Part shown: piece after piece, positions 21,167-33,999 of the stretch
How the letters are laid out: each line of letters starts with the position of its first letter
How positions within the stretch are numbered: position 1 is the first letter of the stretch
Assembly (NCBI GenBank): GCA_037954665.1
Contig: JBBMOL010000117.1
Location: 1,984,001 to 2,048,000, forward strand
DNA length: 64,000 nt
Direction of reading: 5' to 3'
Source: Laguncularia racemosa
Lineage: Eukaryota; Streptophyta; Magnoliopsida; Myrtales; Combretaceae
Translations under genes and position numbers: made by a program
The notes under the pieces: generated by a model
Databases searched by the model: none
Told to the model about the DNA's origin: nothing
The model's input: only the letters and a program-made list of their open reading frames with translations

Positions 21167-21272
21167 TAATTATGATGAATTTTTCGAGTGTAATGAATTG
21201 AGAGACGTATGTTACTACTATCAAGATGGTAATAGTGAAGATTTTTACTACTATTATGATGATGATTATTAG
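21167..21272 (+). other. Possible orphan exon encoding an acidic, Tyr-rich C-terminus
   Basis: After a pyrimidine-rich stretch ending CAATTGTAG, an open frame gives NYDEFFECNELRDVCYYYQ and then DGNSEDFYYYYDDDY before a stop. The splice-like acceptor is good, but I see no upstream exon and no known family. It may be chance sequence. Confidence 0.2.
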
Positions 21273-24119
21273 AAACTAATTGGGAAATAATAAGAAATTT
21301 TACTAATGGACATGTTAGAGACTATGAGTTGATTATGTACTTTTAGTTATGTTCTTATATGTTATAGTGATTAGTTCATTATTATTGCTGAAGATTTGTT
21401 TTAACTATAGTTGTAGTTATGTTTAGAATCTTGTTTATTTTTTATTTATGTTGTGGTTAGAATAATTCACCTATGAGTCATTTGATTTAAATATTCTAGA
21501 GATGATGGATAAATGTGGAGTTGAATAGGTTTTGGAGTTAAAAGGTGAAAATGAGCCTTTGCGCATTTCCATCTAGTGATGACACATGGTGAGTTGTAGT
21601 GTTTCAAATTATAGGGTGTTATACATTACATATTATTTTTAATTTTATATGACTAAGATTATGTAAGACATTAAACTCTCTTGTTCACTTTAATATTATA
21701 TAATAGAAGTAAAATTGTAGCTTTTCATCTAATTAAATAAAATGTTATAGCGTGCTAACTAAAATGTTAGTAGAACAGGAGATTTTATGGTAATGAAGTA
21801 AACAATTATGGCAATTGGATGGCAAAGTTTTTCTTAAACAAGAATTATTAATCATTTATGAATATAACTAAAATTAAATATAAATAAAATGATATAAGAC
21901 ATCAAATAATTGTCATGCTCTCTGATGTAATAGATAGTAAATAATAAAGAATAAATTGGTAGTAGCAAAAACCATATAAACTATTATTTTTAATGAATTT
22001 CAATAGGATTTGAACCTATGCCCATTTCTAATGGATTTCAACACTAGTCTTAAATGTTACGTACTACATCAAAAACTCCTTGAGCATAAAAAAAAAAAAA
22101 AAAAGCAAAAGCAACATAATACAATCTATTATCACATTTTCACATCATCACAGGAATAAGCATTGTAACATTTATATAAAATAATGAAATGCCACATAGA
22201 AAAGGTGCATATGTAATATTGTATAAATAACTCTTAGCAATGATTATAGCACATAAATATTGAAAGATATTTCTCATACCTTTTCAAAACTCACCTCAAC
22301 TCATTTTAGTTCCTACGTTTAAATGTTTGGCAATTCTTTGCCTCAATAATCTCTTTCACAACTTTCAATATTATTTAATATGCCTTTTACTAACTGTAAA
22401 CAAATCTAGGAGACTATCCATTTGGTCACTATTACCAAGCTAACATCAAGTGTCATATCTCAAATGTTACCAGGTAACCTTAAGGGTTACCACAAACTTA
22501 ATCAGGCAATGATAAGGACTTGTTTCAATTAAGTATCTTCTAGTTAGCACTCCAAACCTATACTTTGAAAATCTTATGACAATTATTACTAGTGCAAATG
22601 CCATGTGAGATATGATATGCAATGCATACAAAATATACAACTAAATCACAAAACAATGATAAATATTCAATTTCCTTCACCAACTCATACTTAGAACTAA
22701 TCAAACAATAAAACAACAAACCCTATATCATATCTATTAGCCAATCTCAACTTCCACTCATAAATTTAATATCAAATCCTCCTATGATGGTCACAATAAG
22801 TGATGATATAGGATTAATATTGTTATGTTGAGAACTACATAAATATCTTAAAATATCAAATTTGATTAGCTTACTAAAATTACTAAATTGCTCCTTTCAT
22901 AATATTGCTTCGATCTATGTTATTGTAACTACATAATTAGTTTAAATAAATTAGTAAGTGATTGGTAAATTACTATAATTATGCTACAATATAGAACTAA
23001 CTAGCATCTAACTTCTATTTAAATATTAATTTTAAGGCATATAAATATCACAAATATTACTAAATTAATTACTAGTTTTCAATAAAACTAGTATATGCCC
23101 AATACTTGTCAAAAGATTATTTCTTTCGATAGCTGAAAAAGCGACCTGCCAAAAGGATTGGTTTAAGAGAACAAATTACTTGAACTCATCAAACTATTCG
23201 ATTAATGAAAAGCTTCCATTGTATGCTAGATTAGCAAGCACTAACGTCAACAAATGAGCTTGAGATCATCCCTTTCTCTATTATTGGCAAATGGTTAAAG
23301 GATTAGGTTATGCCCACAACAAATTCACCAATGAACTCAAGTGTTTAAGGTATAATAATAGAAGCAATAAGTCCTTTATTTGCCCATGAAATTGAAGTGT
23401 GAGTTCTAAACTCTAGAACCTAAGACTATTGAGTTGGAATTGTTCTCTCAACCCTTGAATCTTGGAGGGCATGAATCTAAATTCCATGTGCTTGTTGGTT
23501 GGTCACATGTGTTGTTGCATTAGCATATGGTTGTGTTTGCATTGTATATTAATGTTTTGATAACTTGCTTGACCCTTTGCTTGAAAGCTTAGTATGAGTG
23601 TTACACTCACTAAGTCGTTGCTTTGCTCACTTCCCCATAGTTCTTTTTGCAAGTGCTTTATAGTTAGGTGGGTTAGGATTTTGAGTGTTGAGTGCTTCCT
23701 TCATTTCTTTTAAAATGTCCTTTATGATGAGTTTAGTGTAGTTAATGTAGTGAATGCTGTATAAAGTGAAATATAAGTTATATAGTGTAAGTTTATGTGT
23801 AAACATAGGGATGAAAACTCAATTAACTTTGTTATTTGATATTATAGAGATCTTTAAAGAGGTTCCCCAGTCTCATTATTTGGTAAGAGATACCGACTCT
23901 ATGCAATCTTGAAAAGAGTAGCTAATTGAAATGAAAGTATAGATGTATATCTTCTTCAATATCTATCTATAGGTTTTATATTTGGAAATAAAAGGAATAA
24001 CAAGTGTTGATAGAATCTCATGCACTCTAAACACAAGATAGTTGTTGTGCAATGGGTGGATACAATGAACAATAGCTTATAAGGATGCCATTACTAAGCC
24101 CCATTCATGAGCATGACAA

Positions 24120-24480
24120 GTTAGGAGTGGGAAGAGAAGGAAAGAAAGAAATGATGATTTCTTTTCTTGGAATGGTAGTCTATTTTGCAAAACTGCTAGG
24201 GGAAAGATTCTAAAAGGGGGCTTTATTTTGCCCTATTTTGATTTGAATTTTTAGAGCATTATATTCTTCCCTCCTCTAAAAGCAATATCATCCCTAAAAT
24301 TTTCCTTTAACTTAAGGATCAAGGTTCGTCCCATTACAATTCCACATGTAGATCCTTCCCTAGTCTCCTAGACACATATTTCCATCTTTCCCATAAAGTC
24401 TCTACATACTACTTTTAATCTCCAACTGCTTTTGAATATTTCCTTAACCACATCTTTCGCTGTGGTACCCGGTAAAAATC
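24120..24480 (-). mobile_element. Eroded Ty3/gypsy 3' junction
   Basis: On the minus strand, near 24300-24255, AAATTTTAGGGATGATATTG and TTTTAGAGGAGGGAAGAATA are followed by ATAATGCTC. This resembles the end of the internal region, the purine tract and the LTR start of Del/Tekay-type chromoviruses. The coding sequence to its right is too decayed to assign. Confidence 0.4.
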
Positions 24481-25109
24481 CTCATGATGTGCTTCTTTGC
24501 TTTAGATCAATGTACTTATAAATGTTCCTTATGTAATCTCGTCTTTGTTGCAACTTTGATTCCTTTAAATACTTTTCCTTTAAGTTATTCGATGTCCTCA
24601 TTTACGATCAAAATATTCTCTCAATTATTTCAAGTCTTTGTTATTTTTCATTAATAACCACAAAAGACATTTCCTTAACCACCAATTATATGTTTTGGTA
24701 GCTCACTAAGCCTTTAAAGCTTCTAATACTTATTACAAATTCATTTTTAGGTGACTTTCATTGCACTCCTTCCATTTATGATGAGTTGATCCATAACATT
24801 CGAATGTACAGGAAATTGTTTCCTTAATGCTTCTAAGTAGCAATAAACATCTTCCAATAATAAGACTTTAGTTGCTGAGATCCCTCCATTTTGTACTTAC
24901 CATACTTTAAATTCACAAATCTTCTTTTCTCCTTTCTCTTTGTATAAAAGTGCATATCTCCTAACCATGATTTATTCCTAGAAATTCCTTTTTATTTGTT
25001 ATACTTAAAATTTCCAATTATAAACCTTGGTTCTCCTAAAGGTAATTGATCTTGATTTCTCACACCTCAGGATTAAGATCATTCTATTTTTTCTTCAAAA
25101 ATATATGTT

Positions 25110-25131
25110 TATATATATATATATATATATA
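25110..25131. repeat. TA microsatellite
   Basis: An uninterrupted (TA)n run of about 11 units. Confidence 0.9.
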
Positions 25132-27281
25132 ATTTTTATTGCACCTTAGTGATTCTATCCACTTTAGATTCTATCTCATCTTCTCTCTAATCACTCTATT
25201 CTGTTATCATTTTTTCCCTCCATTTGGAAGAGTTCAACCATTGTTATTATTTTTATTATTGTAATTATCATTATTGTTTTGCACATCTAAGTTTATTCAT
25301 CTTTGTACATATATCTTTCTATATGATTGATTACTACACTTTTATTTTGAATTTAGTTGTTATAAGTTACATTTCTTGTCACTACTCATTCTTTACAAGA
25401 TAGGTCTAAATTGCTTGCCATTTTATCTCCTCTTGTTTCTAAGACTTATATTGTTATTCACTATCAAAAGTATTCTTCTAAAGTGTACTTATAGATCATT
25501 ATCTAATTTTATTTATCCTAACTATTTATTTATTAGAGAAATTTTCAAAAATCTATTATTAATATAGGCAATTTTCTACTATTTCTATTATTATATATGT
25601 ATACATTTGCTTTTATCACTATGCTTATAGTTTTGTCATTATAGAATATTATCTATCCCTACATCCCTTTGAAAGATAATTTCAAGTAGTGATTGCCAAT
25701 CAAAGTTGAGACACAATTCGTGGAGATTGTGCAATAATGCTTTAGCCACTAATCTTTATTTATTTATTTTTTAGGAAAAGCAAATTAAATCTAAAATGTG
25801 CTTTTTATGATGAAGTCAAGATAGTGGAAGATATCTTTTGATTGATATTGGGTGTGAATGGTGTGGTTTGTTTGTTGTGGATTTATAATAAATGAATATT
25901 CAAATTAAAGTGGATGAATCGTAATGAAGCCCTAAAAAATTGATATAAGTTCAATCTATAAAATTTAAGGTGATGATAAACAACTATTAAGAATCTTAGG
26001 TAAGTATAATTTGGCACCTAAGTTTTTTTTTCATCAAATCAAGGTCTTTCGAGAAATAATCATAATCTTAGTTCAAACTTTATTACAAAACTACATAAAT
26101 TTCAGAGTTGACCTTAGAAAAGTTCAACATATATTTTTACCAAGTTATACAATACTATTAATTGTAATATAGTAACTATACTTCAATTTTATTAAAACTC
26201 CAATATAGAACATGCTTTCTAATAAAACCTTAAATAAATTGCACCAATGACTAAAATTATAATAAGTAATTATCATATATAAGGATATCATTTAGGAATA
26301 GATATTTGTGTAATAAGAATAACATGTTTTTTTTTATAATAGATATCATAAAACTTTAATTTTAAAACTTATAATTAAATACTCTAGAAAATGTAAAAAG
26401 ATTTATAAATAATTATGTGAAACTATCTAATAACATTTATAAATTATTATGGTAACCCATTAAAGGCTATTACAAATACAATATAGAATATTTATACTAC
26501 TTAGATTTAAACTTATATTTTTCCTTGCTAATAACACCAATACCGATGATAACCACTACAGATAATGTATTAAAATTATAAATGATAAAGTAGCGATAAA
26601 AATAATATTAAAAACTACTAATAATAATAGCTAGAACCTACAGTCATGAATATAGATATAATATCCACCACAAGTATACTATAATATTACCTTTCTAAAT
26701 AATGGTTTAAATAATTAATTTTTGGTAAAATAAACATAACAAACTAAAAATGATATTCCAAGAGAGAATAGGGGCAAATGTTGAAAGGTTATTTCAGCTT
26801 AAGCTCAAGCTCTAGCCCAAGCCTAGCTTGATACAATCACATGCCTTTTGACTTTATCAATTTCGGATAAGGCTCATAATAGGCTAATATCCTTAATAAT
26901 TGCTCACTTCTCCATTACATGAACACTTTAGATGTGCTCTAAGAGATATGCTCCACATTTTCTATTTTTAATTGTTCAATAGCATTATCTATAAATATTC
27001 AAGACAATTTATACATAAAGAGATCTTGATCTTCTCTCTCGCTTTCTTATAAGCTTATCACATACATTCAAATATTAACTTGAGTATAAGAGTGGCTACA
27101 CACTAACAACCTTAGCATGCCTTAACTTATTGCTTGACTTTATTTTATAGGTCTTCACACTTCTCCCAAATCCATAATCAACACCTCTCAATTGTCTATT
27201 ACTTATTTATTTGGAAAAATGAATAAGGAATTTTAATTCTTAGGACTTTTTAATTCTTACTTAATTAGGAATAGATATTAC

Positions 27282-27486
27282 CATAGTTGTCAAAATCGCG
27301 ATTTTACCTAGAATTAAATAGTATAAAATCGGTAAAATCGGTAACTTGTAGAATCGTATATCTAAACTCATAATTATATCAAAAGTTTATACCTAAATGA
27401 TTTTTCTTCCATTTTGATTATGAAAAACTTGATAAAATTGCAAACTCGTAGAATTGTATAATTGACTTGTGATTTTAACAACCATG
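27282..27486. mobile_element. hAT-type MITE, 205 bp
   Basis: The terminal inverted repeats are CATAGTTGTCAAAATCGCGA on the left and, as reverse complement of the right end, CATGGTTGTTAAAATCACAA. Perfect 8-bp duplications GATATTAC flank it (27274-27281 and 27487-27494). The 8-bp duplication indicates hAT transposase as the mobiliser. No coding capacity. Confidence 0.9.
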
Positions 27487-27984
27487 GATATTACCTAAAA
27501 AAAAATGTGAAATTTTTTATTCCCTTTGCAGTGGGAATAAGAGAGAATAAAAATTTTAAATATTATGTTCATTATATCCTAATTAATAATACAATTAATG
27601 ATTTAATAAAGGTAAATTAGTAATTTTATCTGTATTTTTAACTTAATATTGTAATTAATGATATTAAGTAAATATTAGAATAAATATTCTTACAATAAAA
27701 AATCACATGAAGATAATATTGAAATAAAAATTTCTAACTTATTCTTTATAATAGTTATTCTTAAAGTATAACTTTTTTATTTTTATTTATTTAATTCTAA
27801 AAAGTAAATAGTTGGAAAAGTTAGAGAAAAGATGTTATGTTAAACACTAATTAATTGAAAAATTAAAAATTTACTAAATTTATAAATAAATTTTAATTGA
27901 ATATAACATTTAATAACTTTAAATTAAAAAAATTTAAAGATCTACTAATGAATTTTACATTAATAATAGAAACCTTTTGTGAAA

Positions 27985-28370
27985 ATCAATTGGGCTGAGA
28001 AAAACCGCAAAAAAGCCCACACAAGCCCAACAACATCCCACCTCCATGCAAACACATATGAAAACGTGTCAATTTGACTTATACGTCGGCTTTTGACCTC
28101 CTTCTCCAGCACGTGTCAACGAAAGCAAGACTCGAGCATGCTTCAAGACATCACGTGTCATGGTCAATCTCGTCTTTGCAATCTCTAACTTCGAAAAGCC
28201 CAACGCGCAACGCAGGTTCCCAGTTCCCACTTCCATTGGATATTTCCTCTCCCCCTCAAAATTCCCGCAAAATTCCCAATTTCAAACCCTAATTTTTCAT
28301 TCTGTCTCTAATTTCAACGAATTCAATCGATTAATCCGCTAGTAAGTCGTCAATATTCAATTTAATCGCG
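27985..28370 (+). promoter_or_regulatory. Promoter/5' leader region of the glycine-rich gene
   Basis: Three ACGTGTC motifs lie at 28064-28070, 28111-28117 and 28153-28159. The last two are full CACGTG G-boxes, the class bound by bZIP and bHLH factors and used as ABRE in abscisic acid responses. TTGAC W-box cores and GCCCA elements (about 27988, 28012, 28025, 28197) are nearby. A telo-box AAACCCTAA occurs at about 28282. GCCCA motifs with a telo-box are typical of genes with housekeeping or growth expression. No clear TATA box. Function is inferred from motifs only. Confidence 0.55.
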
Positions 28371-28973
28371 ATGGACCTTTCAATTATGACTGAAACCTTA
28401 ATATCCGTGACATCTCAAGGGCAAGATTTCGCAAAACTCCTACGAAAATCGTGTAACTACCTCTCCCTCTCAGATTCTACAGATCAGCCATCTCCGGCAA
28501 CATGCGCCTTCCAAATATCCGCCGGAATTCTCCCCATGGACGCTCTCGCTCCTCCTCCGGTGAAATCCAACTGCGTCAAAACCCGCCCTCGGACTCTCCT
28601 CCGTAGAAAGCGCAAAACGAAGCGTATATCCTTCTCCGGAAACGATGGCGACGATGCCGCAGATGATGGAGCCTTTCTCGGGGACGATGGTTCGTTCACC
28701 GGAGGATTCGGATTCTACGGTGGTGGTAGTAGTGGTGATGGTGGTGGCAGTGGCGGCGGTGAGAGGTGGAATTTTGGTGGCAATAATTGGGATGATTCAT
28801 CTTCGTGGTGGTCCGGTTCCGGTTCGGGATCGAATTTTGCTTTTGATTTCATCTACGAGGTGATTTATTGGATCGCGCTGTCGAATTGCATGCATTTCGC
28901 ATTTAAGAAGGTGGTGAGGACAGCGGCGGATGGAAGGGTGAAAGTCCCGGTGAGATTGGCGAGAGTGTATTGA
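28371..28973 (+). CDS. Glycine-rich protein of unknown function, 200 aa
   Basis: This is a single-exon frame with a good start context (GCGATGG) and an upstream AT/CT-rich leader. Residues 1-60 are hydroxylated and moderately hydrophobic. Residues 61-90 are very basic (KTRPRTLLRRKRKTKR), which could be the end of an organelle-targeting peptide or a nuclear signal. Residues 91-155 are an acidic, then Gly/Ser/Trp-rich tract (FGFYGGGSSGDGGGSGGGER, SSSWWSGSGSGS). Residues 156-183 are a hydrophobic helix (FAFDFIYEVIYWIALSNCMH), perhaps membrane-associated. A basic tail follows. Codon use and composition differ sharply from the AT-rich flanks, which supports a real gene. The layout recalls small plant glycine-rich organellar proteins such as the Rf2 type, but I cannot assign a family. 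No TE sequence overlaps it. Confidence 0.8.
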   Translation: MDLSIMTETLISVTSQGQDFAKLLRKSCNYLSLSDSTDQPSPATCAFQISAGILPMDALAPPPVKSNCVKTRPRTLLRRKRKTKRISFSGNDGDDAADDGAFLGDDGSFTGGFGFYGGGSSGDGGGSGGGERWNFGGNNWDDSSSWWSGSGSGSNFAFDFIYEVIYWIALSNCMHFAFKKVVRTAADGRVKVPVRLARVY

Positions 28974-29260
28974 TGAAATTTATCATAATGGATAAGTAGT
29001 TACGTGATCCGGGGGGTGCCCAACTGGCCACATCGGGAATGCGTGACGGCTTGTGTGATAACGGTAATGATTTGATACGTCGATTGCTTCCATTAATTAG
29101 TCGATGGAAAAAACTGGGGGAGGAAAACAGAATTATTGGTAAAAATGGGGGGCTTTTACTTTTAGTTTATATAATTTGTATATATTGTACATATGGCGTT
29201 TGCAATGTCTATGCATTGTTGGCTAATGTCAAGTAATTTTTAGGGTACTTGTGCTGATTT
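28974..29260 (+). other. Likely 3' UTR of the glycine-rich gene
   Basis: Downstream of the TGA lies a T/A-rich region with TTATATAATTTGTATATATTG at about 29165-29187, resembling plant far-upstream and near-upstream poly(A) elements. The end point is a guess. Confidence 0.35.
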
Positions 29261-32201
29261 CGTGAAATGTGCTCTTTTGTTCTTGGTCTCTTGTCGCTTC
29301 CTTTGTCCTCGCTGTCTCAATGATGATCCGATTGGTCACAGATTGAGCAAAATAATTTAGAAGTAGTAGGTCATAACAAACTCAGATGAAATAGTGTTCA
29401 TCTTTCAATGGCTGGTTATGCACTTGGCACGCTTCATGAAAAAGCAAGCTAATGCATGGAAAGATAGTAAAAGATTTTTTTTTTCTTTTGACGATTAGTA
29501 AGTGTCCTGTTAACATTTTTCGTAGAAACATCAATTCCAGTTCCTAGACTTCTAATAATGATTGGTGAGTATAGTTAATTCATTCGAGTGGAAGAGTTGG
29601 TGTTAGTAATGTACTTCATGTTCTAATATAATTTATTAGGAAGACGGGATGCTCCAGTTTTGAAACCTATATAAAGAGAACTGCCTAAATACTCTGAATT
29701 TCAAATAGATATAGAGTAGATACATGCAAGGCTTAGATAGGAAGCAGTTAACTCAGACATTCGTTCATGTTGCTGAACTGGTGGCAAAGATGAATTCTTT
29801 CCCATAGTATCCTTGTTTGAACTTTTTAAAGTTATTTATTTTGTGGCCTTGCTGTTCTTGAACTATTACTATTACCATGTGGATATTCATTGGGTAGGAA
29901 AGTTATTCAGACGGAGTTCATGGTGTGTTATTTCATACTGATTCTTGTGAGTAGTTTATGTGGAATGCTCTGAGTTCCTAAATAATGCTGTTTGAAATGT
30001 TTGAATATAGTGGGTGCAATGTGACCTATTTCCTCTCATTTTTCATGCATTGATGGTAGATATTATTCACTCCATGCGTTTACTGAATGAAAGTAATTGT
30101 TACTAAGAGACCATGTGAAGCCTTTTTTCTCAACAAGATACGGGTTCCTGGTTTGACACTGAAATCTTAGCAGCTTGTGTGGAGTGCATAACATGGCTTC
30201 TCTTTCATTTTTCATAATGGATGTAGATAGATCAGGGGATCCTTTCCCTAACATGATGCAGTCATGTTTTTAGGCAACAAAATACCATGTTTCTGGGCTT
30301 TTCTGGTAGGTAGGGATTGTGACCAGAAAAATTATTGAGTGGGTATACTTTTATTGGATCTTGGGTTAGGAAAAAAGGAGCTTTTTTTTTGGATAAGTGA
30401 AAAAAAAAAGGAGCTTTGTATTCTTCATAGTACTTAGTCTTTAAATTATGACAAATTGCAACCTCTCTTAGTGTAGAAAGCAAGAGACGTTTATGTAAGC
30501 GTATATGGATTGTACAAAATGATGTGGCACCCATTTGAGTTAGACCAAGAGTTTCAATTTGGAATGTATTTTGATTAGACAATGTTTCTCATTAGAAAAT
30601 ACTCACGGCATCTTTAGGATTTCAATTCAAAGATTCTTGCTTCTCGGTACTTCTGTTGCGTAAAACTCTCATTACGTATACAATGTGACAGTAGATGAGC
30701 CCAAATCTATTATACAATAAAGCAATCTGTTATACACTAAAGCCATATGTCATATTAGAAAATACTCACAGCTCTTGCCTTAATTTCCAAAAAAAAAAAA
30801 AAAAAAAAAAGAGAGTACTTGCCTTTTCGGTATAATTTTATTTATATTGCAGTATGGAGCAGAAAGTATCATGGTCATATGTCCGCACCCAATATTTAGT
30901 GGTTAGCATCTGTAATTGAAGGAAAAAAAAAATTAATAAAAAGCCAAGAAATTGAAGTGAAGCACATTCCAAGGAGGGTTCAATCCAAGATGAATAGTGC
31001 AAAAAACATAGAAATTATGCTTTCTTAGTTCTGGAAAATTACATCTCCATTTATGAACTGCAAATGAGTTGCAATAGCTGCACTTAAATATTATCAGGCT
31101 AATTGTGACAGATTAAGCTCTACTGTTCACACACCAAAGACGAAAATACATGTAGAATAACAGATAAACATCTGTTAACAATTGCATAAGGTCCAGCCAC
31201 TACTGATTGTTGAATCTGTTAACAATTCCAGATTAACTACAAAAAAAAGTACATATAGATTAATACATCATGATCTGTCAACAACTACTATAGCCATACG
31301 GCTAAAAATACACAAATTAATACACTGCATGTAAATGCATCCAACGCTCTATGCAGGTGAAGTTATGAAGTTTTTTTTTTTTTTGGTTATTATTATTATT
31401 ATTTTTTCTTTTTCTATGTTGTTTTAACTTTTAGGTGCCAAGTTGTTTTAAAATGGTCCACGTTGGTCAATATTAACGGTCGTTAGTAGCTATACTAACG
31501 GAGGTTGTAATTTGTCATATTTTAATAAGTCTTAGTACTGAAATGTAATTATTTTTAGTTCAGGTACTAAATAAATCTTTTAAGAAGTTCGAATACCCGT
31601 GTCTTTGTGTCTTTATCCCCACTGGTGTATTGCTTTGAGAAAGGTGTAGTTGGGTGCAAACCAAAGATCAGCAAGCACTATGATAGATATATATTCATCT
31701 AACAAGGACATGGTTTAATACCCTCTGTGCGAGGAGGGGCTGCTTCTTACTTGAGGAGTTATTAGAACATGGATGGTATCAAAGGCCAAGACATGTGTTT
31801 TGGTATCTTAGGTCTTGGTGGATTTCCTTTTTTTTTTTTTTTACACAAAGAGACCAATTTTCGTAGTATAAGTTAGTTCTAGAACGGTCATGATTGCTCA
31901 CTGTCAAGGTCCCTAATGCTTTGCTACATCATCCATCGATTAATTCAAAAGTGGGCATGGAGGCAACGACAGGACCTGAAAATTTTACTTCCTGATAGAA
32001 GCCGTAAAAGCAGCTGCTGACTAGCGTAACTGAGAAATTTAGCAGTAAGAGATTTTTTCTTTTTCCAATTTGAATGTATTCCTTACTTTTTCATTGAGGA
32101 AAGTAATTAATCTTCCTTATGCTCGTGACCTCGGATGCATGTTTCCGCTATTATATTTTGAAGCTTTTTCAATTCATACGATTCTCCACCTTCCTATGGG
32201 C
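29261..32201. other. Intergenic, no gene supported
   Basis: Mixed sequence with A or T runs (30789-30810, 31370-31384, 31829-31844). A short block ATTAGAAAATACTCAC is repeated at about 30592 and 30757. Around 31430-31600 the sequence resembles the end of a common dicot repeat (AACGGTCGTTAGT / ACTAACGG, then AGTACTGAAATGTAATT) without definable ends. Confidence 0.5.
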
Positions 32202-32935
32202 ATACTTTAGTTGTTTTGGTAATTAAACCTTAAACTTAATTTAATGTCATAATCTGGTTTATTGGGCTAGTGATAGAGCTTAGGAAACCTATTCTAATTA
32301 GCGATGTTTTAAGAAGATTTGGTTTGGTAAGCTTGAAACGAGGATCACGGGACCGATTTTATTGCTTTTAGCCTTGCTTGATTATCTCATGCATGAAAAA
32401 TTAGCTACAAAAAAGTCATTTTGAGTTTATTTGGGTTTCACATGCCCTAAGTAAGTCATAAGCTTAAGTTCAAACCTAAAGCCCATGTATTATATAAAAA
32501 ATGGAGGCTTTAATTTGGATCGTTAATCTCTAAAAATTGATCTAATGGCTCATTTGGTTCGTTCATCTTAGTTTCATTCAACGGTCGAGATAAATTGTTC
32601 AAAATCTATATGTATGAGCCTTCTCCTCCTCATTTAGAACAATTAAAAGCATTAGCAAGCTTCACAAAATTGTCGTTACTTTGTCAGAATCACTTTGCAG
32701 AAGATCAAAAAATAGAAATTCATCAAGCTTCATCAAGAACGGGTCAAGAATACATCAAGAACTACACATCTATTCTACTATCACATGCACGCACATGAGA
32801 CATTGAGCTTGCCTGTTCCTCCTCCCACACCTCTCTTTAAGATCAACCCTCTATGTGTTATCATATCAAGATTCTCCAAGATCATCTAGCATGCTCATTG
32901 CATATGATTGATCATCTATAAGAACCCCCCACACA
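32202..32935 (+). repeat. 5' LTR of the Tat/Ogre-like element
   Basis: Matches 45362-46173 over its length. Shared blocks include CTTAGGAAACCTA, ACAAAAAAGTCATTTTGAGT, ATGGAGGCTTTAATTTGGAT, ATGAGCCTTCT and ATACATCAAGAACTACACAT. It lacks about 75 bp present in the 3' copy. It ends CCCCCCACACA. The left edge is uncertain by a few bases. Confidence 0.85.
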
Positions 32936-32940
32936 TTAAA

Positions 32941-32958
32941 TGGCGACTCCATTGGGGA
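32941..32958 (+). promoter_or_regulatory. Primer-binding site, Tat/Ogre type
   Basis: TGGCGACTCCATTGGGGA lies five bases after the 5' LTR. This class of PBS, usually matched to tRNA-Arg, is typical of Tat/Ogre-lineage elements. Confidence 0.7.
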
Positions 32959-33065
32959 TGAGAAGTTCTTGAGCAGAATGGCACCTAAAGGAAGATCTAA
33001 GGATCAAAACATCTGCCTCAACATAATTGAGCAAATTTGAGTGGAGAGGAGAACATTGCACCTAT

Positions 33066-33180
33066 GACTTCATAAGAATGTGTCTTCTACCAATGCTTCA
33101 ATTGAAGTGTATGTCATGTGGGGGACTTCATAAGAATGTTTCTTTTGTCGATGCTTCGATTGAGGTGTATGTCATGTAGG
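33066..33180. repeat. 58-bp tandem duplication
   Basis: Two adjacent copies of GACTTCATAAGAATGT...GAAGTGTATGTCATGT, at about 33068-33124 and 33125-33181, differ at several positions. Confidence 0.8.
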
Positions 33181-33189
33181 AGAACACTT

Positions 33190-33990
33190 GAGTTTTCATT
33201 TCACTTCCTTCATGCAATGTTCAACTGGAATAGCAACTATCATTGTTACTTTCATCAACATACAACCTCATAGTAATCAATTCACGTTAGAGTTACAAGA
33301 TCCTAGATCCACATCATTGTCATCACATAAGAAGACGCCCCAATATGGGATAATCTACCAAGTCCTTGTAGGCAATGAATCAACATAATAGGAGGAGGGA
33401 TTGCAATAATGGACTACAACCATAGTTGCACCCTAACTCTAACTAACCTGTCGACAGTTGTTCATCATTCATGACTTCATTTTAAAAGATGTTTATCTTC
33501 CAAACTCAACATGTGATCACTACATCTATACTCTAGCTTTGATTTGATTTTGCATCAACTCCTTTAACATACACGATGAAATATAATTTTGAGAAAGTAC
33601 ATGAAGTAGATCCGGACAATGTTTTATGCTTACATCCTAAGTTTGAAAATCCTGTATCTAAAAAGGGTAATGGAGAAGCTATGCTCCAAGGATATTATGC
33701 AAATGAAAAATATACAATGTTAAAACCTTTACAGATGTCGAATTACACTCAAGGAAATATTAAAGTTCACCTCCTGCGATCTCTCTTGCAAGTGCAAGGT
33801 GAGCCACACTTAGTAAAGGTTATAATCTATTATCTTCAAATGTGGAAGTCTTCATAACTCCTTTGACATGAGATGTAACGTCTTAACATATTAAGCCATC
33901 GTAGATGCTCTTGTATGAGATGTAACATAGTTAAAGTTTAGGTGTAGCTAGCATTGCTACCCAACATCCCTTACTAATCATCTTCATGAA
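33190..33990. other. Interior of the Tat/Ogre-like element, no coding recognised
   Basis: An open frame of 93 codons at 33576-33857 has no recognisable domain, and its surroundings are non-coding. I treat it as chance. Confidence 0.4.
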
Positions 33991-33999
33991 AGAAGTCTA

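Larger units (their letters stand above)
20251..27273. other. Long AT-rich intergenic stretch
   Basis: I see no supportable gene in these 7 kb. Noted pieces are a possible orphan exon at 21167-21272, an LTR-like segment around 23600-23700, a gypsy purine-tract remnant near 24250-24300 and a TA microsatellite at 25110-25131. The rest is AT-rich, with short runs of A or T. Confidence 0.6.

Noticed and set aside
33576..33857. A 93-codon frame inside the Tat/Ogre-like element
   Set aside because: No recognisable gag or other domain, no flanking coding, and composition like the surrounding non-coding DNA.
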